Shown piece by piece: positions 51,146 through 59,471 of a stretch of 64,000 nucleotides of DNA (the first letter of the stretch is position 1; each line of letters opens with the position of its first letter). The stretch is from positions 1,984,001 through 2,048,000 of the forward strand of contig NZ_CP108041.1 in the NCBI RefSeq assembly GCF_036173065.1. Reading direction: 5' to 3'. Source of the stretch: Rhodococcus sp. NBC_00297. GTDB lineage: Bacteria; Actinomycetota; Actinomycetes; Mycobacteriales; Mycobacteriaceae. A program made the position numbers and the translations under genes. A model generated the notes under the pieces. That model saw nothing but the letters and a program-made list of their open reading frames with translations. It was not told where the DNA came from and searched no databases.

Positions 51146-51921
51146 CTCGCGGCTCCCACCGTCGCGCCGGTCATCGCGCCGACGAGTGCTTCCATGGTCG
51201 TGTTCTTGGCATCGAGCGTCGCGACGCGCTTGCCCAGGCGCAATACCTGGACGCGGTCGGCGACCTCCATGACGTGCGGCATCGAGTGGCTGATGAACAC
51301 CACGGCGACGCCCTTGTCGGCCACTCGACGAATGGTGTCGAGCACGTTGCGGGTCTGGACCACGCCGAGTGCGGCGGTGGGTTCGTCGAGGAACACCACA
51401 CCCTTGGCCCAGGCCACGGCGCGGGCGATGGCGATGGCCTGCTGCTGGCCACCGGACATGGCTCCGACCGGATCGGTGAGGCTGCGGACGGTGGCCCCCA
51501 GTTCGTCGAGCGCCGCACGCGACTGCGTGCGCATCTCGGCCGTGTTCAGGAAGCCGAGCTTGCCCAGCAGGCCCGCCGCGGGAATCTCGCGCCCCAGGAA
51601 CATGTTCTGGGCCGCGTTGAGGTGCGGAGCGAGCGCCAGGTCCTGGAACACCGTCTCGATGCCCAGATCTGCTGCTGCGGTGGGGTTGTCCAGGTCGACG
51701 GTCACGCCGTCGTAGAGGATCTCGCCGGAGTCCAGCGCCAGGCTGCCGGACAGCGCCTTGACCATCGTCGACTTGCCGGCGCCGTTGTCGCCGATGAGTG
51801 CGACCACCTCGCCCGCGTAGATGTCGAAATCGGCGTCGTCGAGCGCGCGCACGTTCCCGAAGCTGCGGGAGAGCCCGCGTGCCTCGAGGACGGGCGTGGC
51901 GCCGTCGGGGTGGTTGCTCAT
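51142..51921 (-). CDS. Sugar/polyol ABC importer ATPase, single-domain
   Basis: 259 aa from ATG 51921: Walker A GDNGAGKST, Q-loop, signature MSGGQQQAIAIARA, Walker B VVFLDEPTAAL and H-loop ISHS. RbsA-type ATPases usually have two fused ABC halves (about 500 aa); this one has a single half, like the FrcA type. It overlaps the kinase gene upstream and the permease gene downstream by four bases each. The order kinase-ATPase-permease-binding protein-dehydrogenase forms one operon. Confidence 0.9.
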   Translation of the reverse strand: MSNHPDGATPVLEARGLSRSFGNVRALDDADFDIYAGEVVALIGDNGAGKSTMVKALSGSLALDSGEILYDGVTVDLDNPTAAADLGIETVFQDLALAPHLNAAQNMFLGREIPAAGLLGKLGFLNTAEMRTQSRAALDELGATVRSLTDPVGAMSGGQQQAIAIARAVAWAKGVVFLDEPTAALGVVQTRNVLDTIRRVADKGVAVVFISHSMPHVMEVADRVQVLRLGKRVATLDAKNTTMEALVGAMTGATVGAAR

Positions 51922-52676
51922 GAGAGCTCCTCGGATGAGTCGGTGTCGCGTGATGAGTCGGTGTCGTGAGCGGGTGCGAGAAGCGGGTCGTTCGGCACCT
52001 CGATGATCAGGTCGGCGCGGCGGGCCGCCGCGGCCACGATCTCCGCGTTGCGGAGGTCGACGTCGCGGGTCCACTGCTCGGCGTCCGCACGCGACTTGCC
52101 GTGGTGTCGGTGTCGGGCCACGAGTCGTTCCGCGCGCACCGTCGTCGGAACGTCGAGGTACCAGACCTCGTCGAGCTCCGAGCGCACCGCGTCCCACCCG
52201 CCGTCGTCGAGCAGGAGGTAATTGCCCTCGGTGATCACCATCGCGGTGTCGCGCTGCACGGGGACGGCGCCGGCGATCGCGGCCTCGATCGACCGCTCGA
52301 ACCGCGGTGCGTAGATCGTCTCCGCCGTCTGGTTCCGCAGGCGGCGCAGGAGCGCGACGTATCCGTCGACGTCGAAGGTGTCGGGCGCACCCTTGCGTCC
52401 ACGGCGCCCGAGCCGGATCAGCTCCTCGTCGGCGAGGTGGAACGCGTCCATCCCCACCAGCGTGGAGTCGGTACCGAGTTCCGCCTGAAGCAGTGCGCAG
52501 AAGGTCGACTTGCCCGCGCCCGGTGCACCGGTGACACCCAGCAGCCGGCGACCGCCGGATCCGTCGCGCAGCACGGACGCCAGGTGGCTCACCATCTCGG
52601 TGAGATCGGCCGGCGCGTAGCGCCGACGGTCCTCGCGGCCGTCCGGCGTGCCGGCGTCGTTCGAAGCTGCGTACAT
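51918..52676 (-). CDS. P-loop sugar/nucleoside kinase (PanK/uridine kinase-like)
   Basis: 252 aa from ATG 52676. Walker A GAPGAGKS (50-57), the VGMDAFHLADEELIRLGRRGRKGAPDTFD segment (catalytic Asp and substrate loop as in YggC/FrcK-type nucleoside/sugar kinases) and ITEGNYLLL are typical of this group. It would phosphorylate the imported or oxidised sugar. First gene of the leftward importer operon; its promoter shares the 369-bp region at 52677-53045 with the divergent SDR gene. Confidence 0.85.
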   Translation of the reverse strand: MYAASNDAGTPDGREDRRRYAPADLTEMVSHLASVLRDGSGGRRLLGVTGAPGAGKSTFCALLQAELGTDSTLVGMDAFHLADEELIRLGRRGRKGAPDTFDVDGYVALLRRLRNQTAETIYAPRFERSIEAAIAGAVPVQRDTAMVITEGNYLLLDDGGWDAVRSELDEVWYLDVPTTVRAERLVARHRHHGKSRADAEQWTRDVDLRNAEIVAAAARRADLIIEVPNDPLLAPAHDTDSSRDTDSSEELS

Positions 52677-52812
52677 GTCCGTCCCTCGTCGAATCGCGGA
52701 ACTCGATCGACCCGACCATCGTGGGGGCGGGTCGTCGTGCGGCCCGAGCCGCATCGCGATGCGGATCAGTGTGACCCACGCAACTCGCCGTGTCACGCGT
52801 TTCGCGAAAATT

Positions 52813-52830
52813 CATGTCACCGGTGACATG
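52813..52830. promoter_or_regulatory. LacI-type operator, 18-bp perfect palindrome
   Basis: CATGTCACCGGTGACATG is fully self-complementary with a central CG, as LacI-family operators are. It lies 137-154 bp upstream of the kinase start. Confidence 0.65.
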
Positions 52831-52950
52831 GGCACCGATCGGTCGAGCCTCCCCGATTCGTGGAGAACACTCCCGAGAGAAGGATCAGCGCAGTTCAGCG
52901 ATGTTTCTCGGCAATCGGGCGCAGAATTGCACACGGTGACGTACGGTCCG

Positions 52951-53000
52951 TGTCATCGATGTCATGGACCACCGCAACGGAGGTCATGACATCGATGACA
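52951..53000. promoter_or_regulatory. Two LacI-type operators arranged as a 16-bp inverted repeat
   Basis: TGTCATCGATGTCATG (52951-52966) and its exact complement (52985-53000) flank 18 bases. Each arm is itself a partial palindrome centred on ATCGAT. The second site ends 45 bp before the SDR start. Confidence 0.65.
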
Positions 53001-53045
53001 TCGCATCACCGCCACACCCACGACTCCCCAGAAGGCAGAACCGAC

Positions 53046-53786
53046 ATGTCGCAGAGTTCCCCGTCGAAGTTCAGCGGCCGCACGATCCTCGTCACCGGGG
53101 CCAGCGGCGGTATCGGCGCCGCCACAGTGCGGCGCCTCGTCGCCGACGGCGCCGACGTCATCGCGTCCGGACGGAACGAGGCCGCGCTCGCTGCTCTACA
53201 GGAGGAGACCGGCGCACGTCCGCTGCCGTTCGACCTCACGTCGGAGGACAGCATCCGTGAGGCCCTGTCGGGCCTCGAGCTCTACGGCGTGGTCAACTGC
53301 GGCGGCTTCGGCGGCGAGATCGCCACCCCCCAGGACACCGACATCGACATCTTCGACAAGGTCATCTCCATCAACGCGCGCGGCAGCCTCCTCGTCATCA
53401 AGTACGCGGCTCCCGCGATGATCGCCGCCGGAGCCGGGGCCATCGTCAACGTCTCGAGCCAGGCATCGCTCGCAGCGCTCCCCGGACACATCTCGTACGG
53501 ATCCTCGAAAGCCGCCCTGGACAACATCACTCGCGTCGCGGCACTGGAACTCGGGAAGCACGGCATCCGGGTCAACAGCGTCAATCCCACCGTCGTCATG
53601 ACGGAGATGTCCGCCTTCTACTGGGGGCGCCCGGAGATCGAGGGCCCGTTCCTGTCGCAGATGCCGCTCGGTCGGTGGGCCACCGAGGCCGAGATCGCGG
53701 CCCCCATCGCGTTCCTGCTCAGCGACGACGCCTCGATGATCACCGGGGTGTCTCTTCCGGTCGACGGCGGGTACACCAGCCGCTGA
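53046..53786 (+). CDS. Short-chain dehydrogenase/reductase
   Basis: 246 aa from ATG 53046; the frame extends further up, but through the operator region. Cofactor motif TGASGGIG, NCGGFGG in place of NAG, catalytic Ser in NVSSQASL and Y-x-x-x-K in YGSSKAAL. It ends with SLPVDGGYTSR. Many such enzymes interconvert polyols and ketoses. It is the first gene of the rightward arm of the island and stands 40 bp before the LacI gene. Confidence 0.9.
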   Translation: MSQSSPSKFSGRTILVTGASGGIGAATVRRLVADGADVIASGRNEAALAALQEETGARPLPFDLTSEDSIREALSGLELYGVVNCGGFGGEIATPQDTDIDIFDKVISINARGSLLVIKYAAPAMIAAGAGAIVNVSSQASLAALPGHISYGSSKAALDNITRVAALELGKHGIRVNSVNPTVVMTEMSAFYWGRPEIEGPFLSQMPLGRWATEAEIAAPIAFLLSDDASMITGVSLPVDGGYTSR

Positions 53787-53826
53787 CCCGTCATACTGTC
53801 CCGGCACGTACGAAGAAGGTGGCCCG

Positions 53827-54837
53827 ATGACCACGATGCAGGATGTCGCGACACTGGCCAACGTCAGCGCGAAGACGGTGTCCCGTGTCTACAACGACGA
53901 TCCGCACGTCGATCCCGAGACTCGCGCTCGGGTCAACGCGGCGCTCGAATCGTTGAACTACGTTCCCAACACCATCGCGACGTCGTTCCGCGCCGGCCAC
54001 ACCGGTGCCATCGGGGTCGCCGTTCCGGACATCGACGATCCCTTCTTCGCGTCGATCGCGCGTGCGGTGGAGAACCGAGCCCGGCTGCACGACATGGCCG
54101 TCATCATGACCAGCCTCGGTCACGACGCGTCCCTCGAGAGCCCACTGGTGGAATCGCTCCTGCGCAGACAACTCAGCGGCCTGGTGATCGCGCCCATCGG
54201 TACCGACCACGCCTATCTCAAGCGGTGGGCCGAGCGCACCCCCACCGTGTTCGTGGACCGCGCGCCCTCCGGGCTCACCGCCGACACGTTCGTCGACGAC
54301 GATCACGGCGGTGCCTGGACGGCCACCACCCATCTTCTCGATCGGGGCCACCGGCGCATCGCTCTGGTCGGCGACGACATCTCCATCAGCACCGCGTTCA
54401 ACCGCCTCTCCGGGTATCGAGATGCGCTGGAGAGCAACGGGATCGAGTACGACGACACGTTGGTCGTCACCGGAGTCCTCGGCCGCGATCAGGCACGGGA
54501 GGCGATGCGCACACTGCTCGACTCCTCCGCGCCGCCCACGGCGCTGTTCCTGTCCAACGCCCGCACCGCGATGGCGTGCGTGCCCGAACTGCAGAAGCGC
54601 GGAGCGACGCGCCCCGCGTACGTCGGCTTCGGCGACTTCCCGCTGGCCGACGCTCTGTGCCCGCCCGTCACCGTGATCGACCAGAACCCAGCCGAACTCG
54701 GGCTCCAAGCGATCGATCGCATTCTCGGACGCATCGAGAACCCGCGCCGGCGTTACCGCCGCCGCAACGTGCTCGGAGTCGAGCTGATCGAGAGGGAATC
54801 GTGCACGCTCCCCGACGGCGCCGCGTCACCGCAGTGA
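53827..54837 (+). CDS. LacI-family transcriptional regulator
   Basis: 336 aa. The N-terminal HTH (TMQDVATLANVSAKTVSRVY) and hinge helix (NTIATSFRAG) are followed by a periplasmic-binding-protein-like effector domain (GAIGVAVPDIDDPFFASI ... VVTGVLG). The hinge lacks the usual LxxxxT pattern seen in classical members, but the HTH is standard. AAGGTGG precedes the ATG, and TACTGT (53794-53799) is a possible -10. It is a candidate repressor of the island, binding palindromes such as 52813-52830. It overlaps the convergent fusion gene by 12 bases. Confidence 0.93.
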   Translation: MTTMQDVATLANVSAKTVSRVYNDDPHVDPETRARVNAALESLNYVPNTIATSFRAGHTGAIGVAVPDIDDPFFASIARAVENRARLHDMAVIMTSLGHDASLESPLVESLLRRQLSGLVIAPIGTDHAYLKRWAERTPTVFVDRAPSGLTADTFVDDDHGGAWTATTHLLDRGHRRIALVGDDISISTAFNRLSGYRDALESNGIEYDDTLVVTGVLGRDQAREAMRTLLDSSAPPTALFLSNARTAMACVPELQKRGATRPAYVGFGDFPLADALCPPVTVIDQNPAELGLQAIDRILGRIENPRRRYRRRNVLGVELIERESCTLPDGAASPQ

Positions 54838-56043
54838 CACGGTGACGCCTCCCTCGGCGAGGGTGACCGTCAGCTGATCCAGGGTGTCGACCTGCAGGTC
54901 CGCGTCCAGGTCGGCTCGGTCGTGCGTGCCTCCCACACCGATCACCGTGCAGCCCGCGGCCCGTGCCGATAGCACTCCGGCGGGCGCGTCCTCGACGACC
55001 AGGCAGCGGCTCGGATCGATCCCGAGCGTGCGCGCCGCGAGGAGATAGGGCTCCGGGTCCGGCTTGCCGTGTGCCACGTCCGCAGAGGTCACCATCGCGG
55101 TGGGTGCGGCCAGACCCGCCGCTGCGAGACGGGCGTGCGCCACGGGGGGTGCACCCGACGTCACGATCGCCACCCGCGAGGCGGGCAGTGCCGAGAACAT
55201 CTCCAGCGCACCGGGGGTGGGGACCACGTCGGCCACGTCGCGGGTCTCCAGATCACCGAGCCGCAGCGCCGCTGCCGGCCCCTCCACGTCGCCGAGAAGC
55301 AGCGCCATCGACTCCGCCGCCGTCATTCCGTGCGCGATGTCCGCGACCGCGAATCCGTACTCGTCGCCGACCTGGGCCCAGCACCGCGCGACGGCCGCCG
55401 TGGAGTCGACGAGAGTGCCGTCGAGGTCGAACAGCATCGCGTCGAACGTCCGCCCGACGACACCACCCCGTTCCGCGGGCGGGGACACCAGTCCCAGCGC
55501 CCGGCGGACACGGAACAGTTGCTGCGCGGTGGTCAGAGACGCGTCGAGGCGCAGATGCGGGACCGTGGGGCTCGAGTGCGGCGTGTCGGCGCGGTGGCGA
55601 TCCCGGTCCAGACCGCGGTCCGCGCGGCGCCGGGCGAGCAACGCCTCGCTGCCGTCGACATGGACGACGACCACCGGCGCAGGGGCCACGGACTCGAGAA
55701 GAGCCGCCCACTCGTCACCACCCTGCAGTTCGCGGGTGAACGGCGCGACCATCACGGACCTCGCGCCCACCGACGTCAGTTCTCCTGCGACGGAACGCAT
55801 CACGGCATATCGACCGGCACGGATCAGGGGCGCCGCGTCGCCGGAGTCGTTCCAGTGTCCACTGCCCAGCAGCGGACTCAGCACGTCGAGCAGCGGCGCC
55901 GTCAGGGTGTCGAGGTCGAGCAACGGCGCTGCGAGATCACGGGCGACCGCTGCTCCGAGGGTCGACTTGCCACTGCCGGCGACCCCGGCGATCACCACGT
56001 GCGGGCCGCTGTTCCACGCGATCTCTTGACAGGAGGTGTGCAC
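54826..56043 (-). CDS. Fusion of a gluconokinase-like P-loop kinase and a HAD phosphatase
   Basis: 405 aa from GTG 56043. The N-terminal domain (1-185) is a shikimate/gluconate kinase-type fold with Walker A GVAGSGKS (20-27) and the RADRGLDRDRH lid. The C-terminal domain (199-405) is a beta-phosphoglucomutase/phosphatase-type HAD with DLDGT (206-210), VTSGAPP and GKPDPEPY plus VVEDAPAGV. One chain can thus carry phosphate-adding and phosphate-moving activities. GTG is chosen because TATGAT lies seven bases upstream (leaderless); an ATG four codons up is inside that box. A LacI-type operator sits in the promoter. Expressed divergently from the second LacI gene. Confidence 0.8.
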   Translation of the reverse strand: MHTSCQEIAWNSGPHVVIAGVAGSGKSTLGAAVARDLAAPLLDLDTLTAPLLDVLSPLLGSGHWNDSGDAAPLIRAGRYAVMRSVAGELTSVGARSVMVAPFTRELQGGDEWAALLESVAPAPVVVVHVDGSEALLARRRADRGLDRDRHRADTPHSSPTVPHLRLDASLTTAQQLFRVRRALGLVSPPAERGGVVGRTFDAMLFDLDGTLVDSTAAVARCWAQVGDEYGFAVADIAHGMTAAESMALLLGDVEGPAAALRLGDLETRDVADVVPTPGALEMFSALPASRVAIVTSGAPPVAHARLAAAGLAAPTAMVTSADVAHGKPDPEPYLLAARTLGIDPSRCLVVEDAPAGVLSARAAGCTVIGVGGTHDRADLDADLQVDTLDQLTVTLAEGGVTVSLR

Positions 56044-56050
56044 GATGACG

Positions 56051-56080
56051 ATCATAGAAGACAACGTTGTCTCGCAGCAA
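56051..56080 (-). promoter_or_regulatory. Promoter of the kinase-HAD fusion with an operator in its spacer
   Basis: On the minus strand TTGCTG (56080-56075), an 18-bp spacer and TATGAT (56056-56051). The perfect palindrome AGACAACGTTGTCT (56072-56059) fills the spacer, so a bound LacI protein would block polymerase. Confidence 0.65.
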
Positions 56081-56118
56081 TGCCGGACCGTCACCCACCC
56101 TCGATCGAGAGTTCTCCC

Positions 56119-57150
56119 GTGACCCACCGCGCCAGCATCAAGGACGTCGCCGCACTGGCAGGCGTCAGCTTCAAGACTGTCTCGCGCGTGGTCAACGGTG
56201 TCGACACGGTGCTCCCCGAGCTGCGCGAGCGCGTCGAAGCGGCGGTGGCGGAACTGAACTACGTTCCCAACTCCGCCGCACGATCACTGAAGTCCGGATC
56301 CGGCACCACCATCGGCATCGTGGTCGACTCCATCGACGACATCTTCTTCGCCTCCCTGGTACGCGCGATCGAGGAGCGTGCGCTCGATCGCGGCATGGGA
56401 GTCATGGTCGGCAGCACCGGGTTCGATCCCGAGCGCGAACTGTCGCAACTCACCCGCCTCGCCGGTCAACACGTGCGCGGCATCGTGCTCGCCCCCGTCG
56501 GCGATCACTCGTCGTTCCTCACCCCGCGCCGCCACACCCTGCCGGTGGTGACCGTCGACCGCTCGATCCCGGGTTTCGACTCCGTCACCGTCGACGACTA
56601 CTCGGCGGCTCGACGCGCCGTCCGGGTGCTGGTCGACGCGGGGCACCGGCGGATCGCCCTCGTCGGTCACGATGCGCGACTGCAGACGGCGCAACGTCGA
56701 CGCGACGCGTACGTCGACGTCCTCACCGAGCACGGTCTCAGCGCCCCGGGCGACGGCATTCCCGAAGTGGCGCCGTCACCGGACGCGGTGCGCCCGGTGG
56801 TGCTCGACCTGCTCGCCCTCCCTGAACCCCCCACGGCGCTGTTCGTCTCCAACGCCCGCCACGCCAGTGCCGTCGTGTCGGTCCTGCACGAGATCCACCG
56901 CACGGACGTGGCCATGGTGTCGTTCGGCAGCTTCGCTCTCGCCGACGCCGTCGATCCGCCCGTCACCTGCATCGACCAGAACCCGTACGAGATCGGAGCC
57001 GCGGCGTTCGACCGTCTGCTGCTGCGCTTCGACGATCCCACCCTCGACGCCGTGGCCGGCCTCGCCGACACGACTCTCGTCGAGCGCAGCTCGCATCTCG
57101 CTCCCCCGAATCGACAATCCCCCAGCGCTGGAAAGCGGTACCGCCCGTGA
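56119..57150 (+). CDS. LacI-family transcriptional regulator, second of the island
   Basis: 343 aa, GTG start. HTH (SIKDVAALAGVSFKTVSRVV) and hinge (NSAARSLKSG) precede the effector domain (TTIGIVVDSIDDIFFASLV ... LAPVGDH). It is related to the other LacI protein of the island (similar MVSFGSFALADAVDPPVTCIDQNP-type segment near the C-terminus), so the pair may be an old duplication. It probably binds the palindrome at 56059-56072 between itself and the divergent fusion gene. It overlaps the FGGY fusion gene by four bases (GTGA). Confidence 0.92.
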   Translation: MTHRASIKDVAALAGVSFKTVSRVVNGVDTVLPELRERVEAAVAELNYVPNSAARSLKSGSGTTIGIVVDSIDDIFFASLVRAIEERALDRGMGVMVGSTGFDPERELSQLTRLAGQHVRGIVLAPVGDHSSFLTPRRHTLPVVTVDRSIPGFDSVTVDDYSAARRAVRVLVDAGHRRIALVGHDARLQTAQRRRDAYVDVLTEHGLSAPGDGIPEVAPSPDAVRPVVLDLLALPEPPTALFVSNARHASAVVSVLHEIHRTDVAMVSFGSFALADAVDPPVTCIDQNPYEIGAAAFDRLLLRFDDPTLDAVAGLADTTLVERSSHLAPPNRQSPSAGKRYRP

Positions 57151-59420
57151 GCATGTCCCTCGTCGCCGGTCTCGACCTCGGCAGCACCGGAATCAAGATC
57201 CTCGTCAGCGACTCCTCGGGTTCCGAGGTCCTGATCGAGCAACTCGCCACTCCCTGGACGCACGGGGCCGGCGGTACCACCGACATGGCGGCGGACGATC
57301 TCCTCGACACCGTGCGTCACCTGGTGGAGATCGTCGCGCGCCGACTGCCGGACGTCACCGGTGATCCGAACGCCCGGCTCGATGCCGTCGCCGTCTCGGG
57401 CATGGGCGAGACGGGCTTCCTCGTCGACGCAGGGCTGGAGGTCGTGGCGCCGTCGTTCGCGTGGTTCGACCCGCGCGGCGGGGAGCAGGTCGCCGCCCTG
57501 CCCGAGCCGCTGCGGGTCGCGTTCGCAGCGACCACGGGAATCCCTCTCGGGGTGCAGGTCTCGGTGGCGAAGATCCTGCATCTGCAGTCCGGCGGACTGG
57601 ACCTCACCGGACTCCGATGGCTGGATCTGCCCGCGTTCGTCGTCGCCGCTCTCGGCGGACGGGCTGTCAGCGAGTACTCGCTGGCGTCGCGAACGGGGCT
57701 GCTCGACCAGGACACCGGCGCCCCCTGGCGGGACATGCTGGCGCACCTCGGTGTCGACGACACCTTCCTCCCGCCCCTCGTCGCTGCCGGCACCGAACTC
57801 GGATTCGCCTCGGCGCCATGGCTTCCCGAGCTCGTACGCGGGGCCGCCCTCACGGTCGCGGGCCACGACCACCTCGTGTCCGCGGTGTCCGGCGGCGACA
57901 TCGCCGACGACACCTACCTCGTCTCGATGGGTACCGCGGAGGTGTTGTTGCGCGTCCTGGACACGCCACCGTCCGCGGCCAGTCGCGCGCGACTGGCCGA
58001 GCACCTGATCAACTCGGTCCGCCACGTCGTGCCCGGCAAGTACGTGCTGGTGGCCGGTGTGAAGTCGGGACTGCTCATGCGCCGCGCACTGCAGTTGTGC
58101 GACATCACCGATCGCGCCGGGCGGGACGGGCTGGACCAGCGCGTGCAGGCGCTGCCGTCCGCGGGATCCGTCGCCGAGGGTGGTGTCACCGTCTCCGGTG
58201 CACGCAACGACGACGGTGTGCTCGCACTGACCATCCGGACCGACGGGGTGGACGCCGCCGAACTCTTCCGCGCCGTGCTGCTCCACGGGAACGACGAGGT
58301 GGCCCTGCTGGTCGCCGCGCTCGACCGTGAGGTCCCGCCCGCACGGCGCAGCATCCTCACCGGTGGCTGGGCGAGCATGGCCTGCGTCCGCGACGCCCGC
58401 GCCGCCGTCCTGCCCGACATCACCACCTCCGGCCGAACACAGGACACCGCCTACGGCGCAGCCCTGTTCGCCTCCAGACTGCTCGACTCGAGCGACCGAA
58501 CCCCACCTCGCACCACCGACAGGAGCTCCGACATGAACGACCTCACCACACTGGAACGACGCGGCATGGCCGCCATCTCCACTGCGAACGGCAACATGCT
58601 GATCGTGGCCGGCGACCAGCGCAACGGCATGAAGGCCGTCATGAACGACGCCCCGGACGGTCCGGACTCCATCTCGAAGGATCAACTCGCCGATGCCAAG
58701 GGCGATCTCGTGAAGTACCTCGGCAACCACGCTCCCGCCATCCTGCTCGACCCGGAGGTGGCGCTCCCCCGCGTCGTCGACGAGGGCACGTTGTCGCGGG
58801 ACACCGCGCTCGTGGTCGGGATGGACGCCTCGGGATTCGAGACCGTGGACGGCCTGAAGTTCACCCGCTTCGTCGACGGCGTCACCCCGCGCGTGGTGCG
58901 CGATCTGGGCGGCGATGTCGCGAAGATGTTGTGGTACATGCGCCCCGACCGTCAGACGGCGGACTCGCGGGTCGGCCAGGAGATCGCCGAACTGGTGAAG
59001 GCGTGCTCGGCCGAGGGTCTGCTGCTGATCGTCGAGATCCTCACGTACCGGCTCGAGGGCGAATCGGCCGTCGACTACGCGGAGCGCTTCCCGTCCCTCG
59101 TGGCCGAGTCCGCCCGCATCTCCGTCGAGTGCGGTGCCAAGGTGCTCAAGCTGCAGTACCCCGGATCGGCCGAAGCCTGTGCCGCCGTGACCGCCGCCGC
59201 GAACGGCGTGCCGTGGGCCGTCCTGTCCGCCGGTGTGGATCACGAGACGTTCATCGAGCAGGTGCGCACCGCCGTGGCGAACGGCGCCAGCGGCGCGATG
59301 GCGGGTCGCTCCCTCTGGAAGGACAGCATGGCCGTCTCGGCCGACACCCGCGAGCAGCTGCTGACGGACCGCGCGCTGCCGCGCCTGCGCGAGCTGGCCG
59401 AGGCCGTCGACAACCGCTGA
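57147..59420 (+). CDS. Fusion of an FGGY sugar kinase and a LacD-like aldolase
   Basis: 757 aa in one uninterrupted frame. Residues 1-455 are an FGGY kinase: GLDLGSTGIKILV phosphate loop, SGMGETG, a second-domain GHDHLVSAV and MGTAEV, and SILTGGWA. Residues 463-757 are a class I aldolase of the LacD type (TLERRGMAAISTANGNMLIVAGDQRNGMK; KVLKLQYPG holds the likely Schiff-base lysine; VLSAGVDHETF). AGGAG lies seven bases before an internal ATG at 58533, exactly where a separate aldolase gene would start. No stop separates the two parts. The combined protein would phosphorylate and then cleave a ketose. The start overlaps the LacI gene by four bases. Confidence 0.88.
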   Translation: MSMSLVAGLDLGSTGIKILVSDSSGSEVLIEQLATPWTHGAGGTTDMAADDLLDTVRHLVEIVARRLPDVTGDPNARLDAVAVSGMGETGFLVDAGLEVVAPSFAWFDPRGGEQVAALPEPLRVAFAATTGIPLGVQVSVAKILHLQSGGLDLTGLRWLDLPAFVVAALGGRAVSEYSLASRTGLLDQDTGAPWRDMLAHLGVDDTFLPPLVAAGTELGFASAPWLPELVRGAALTVAGHDHLVSAVSGGDIADDTYLVSMGTAEVLLRVLDTPPSAASRARLAEHLINSVRHVVPGKYVLVAGVKSGLLMRRALQLCDITDRAGRDGLDQRVQALPSAGSVAEGGVTVSGARNDDGVLALTIRTDGVDAAELFRAVLLHGNDEVALLVAALDREVPPARRSILTGGWASMACVRDARAAVLPDITTSGRTQDTAYGAALFASRLLDSSDRTPPRTTDRSSDMNDLTTLERRGMAAISTANGNMLIVAGDQRNGMKAVMNDAPDGPDSISKDQLADAKGDLVKYLGNHAPAILLDPEVALPRVVDEGTLSRDTALVVGMDASGFETVDGLKFTRFVDGVTPRVVRDLGGDVAKMLWYMRPDRQTADSRVGQEIAELVKACSAEGLLLIVEILTYRLEGESAVDYAERFPSLVAESARISVECGAKVLKLQYPGSAEACAAVTAAANGVPWAVLSAGVDHETFIEQVRTAVANGASGAMAGRSLWKDSMAVSADTREQLLTDRALPRLRELAEAVDNR
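58521..58535 (+). promoter_or_regulatory. Internal ribosome-binding site and start codon of the aldolase half
   Basis: AGGAG (58521-58525), seven bases, then ATG (58533-58535), in frame with the fusion at residue 463. A separate aldolase of 295 aa could be made from here in addition to the fusion. Confidence 0.55.
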
Positions 59421-59471
59421 CCCACACGCGACACGCGATACCGGACCGTCGAGTCTGCCTATCATGACGGC

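Larger units (their letters stand above)
52677..53045. promoter_or_regulatory. Divergent promoter region of the polyol island
   Basis: No gene is supported here. The region holds the 18-bp palindrome at 52813-52830 and the long inverted repeat at 52951-53000. It separates the leftward kinase/importer operon from the rightward SDR/LacI genes, so regulators bound here could control both directions. Confidence 0.6.
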
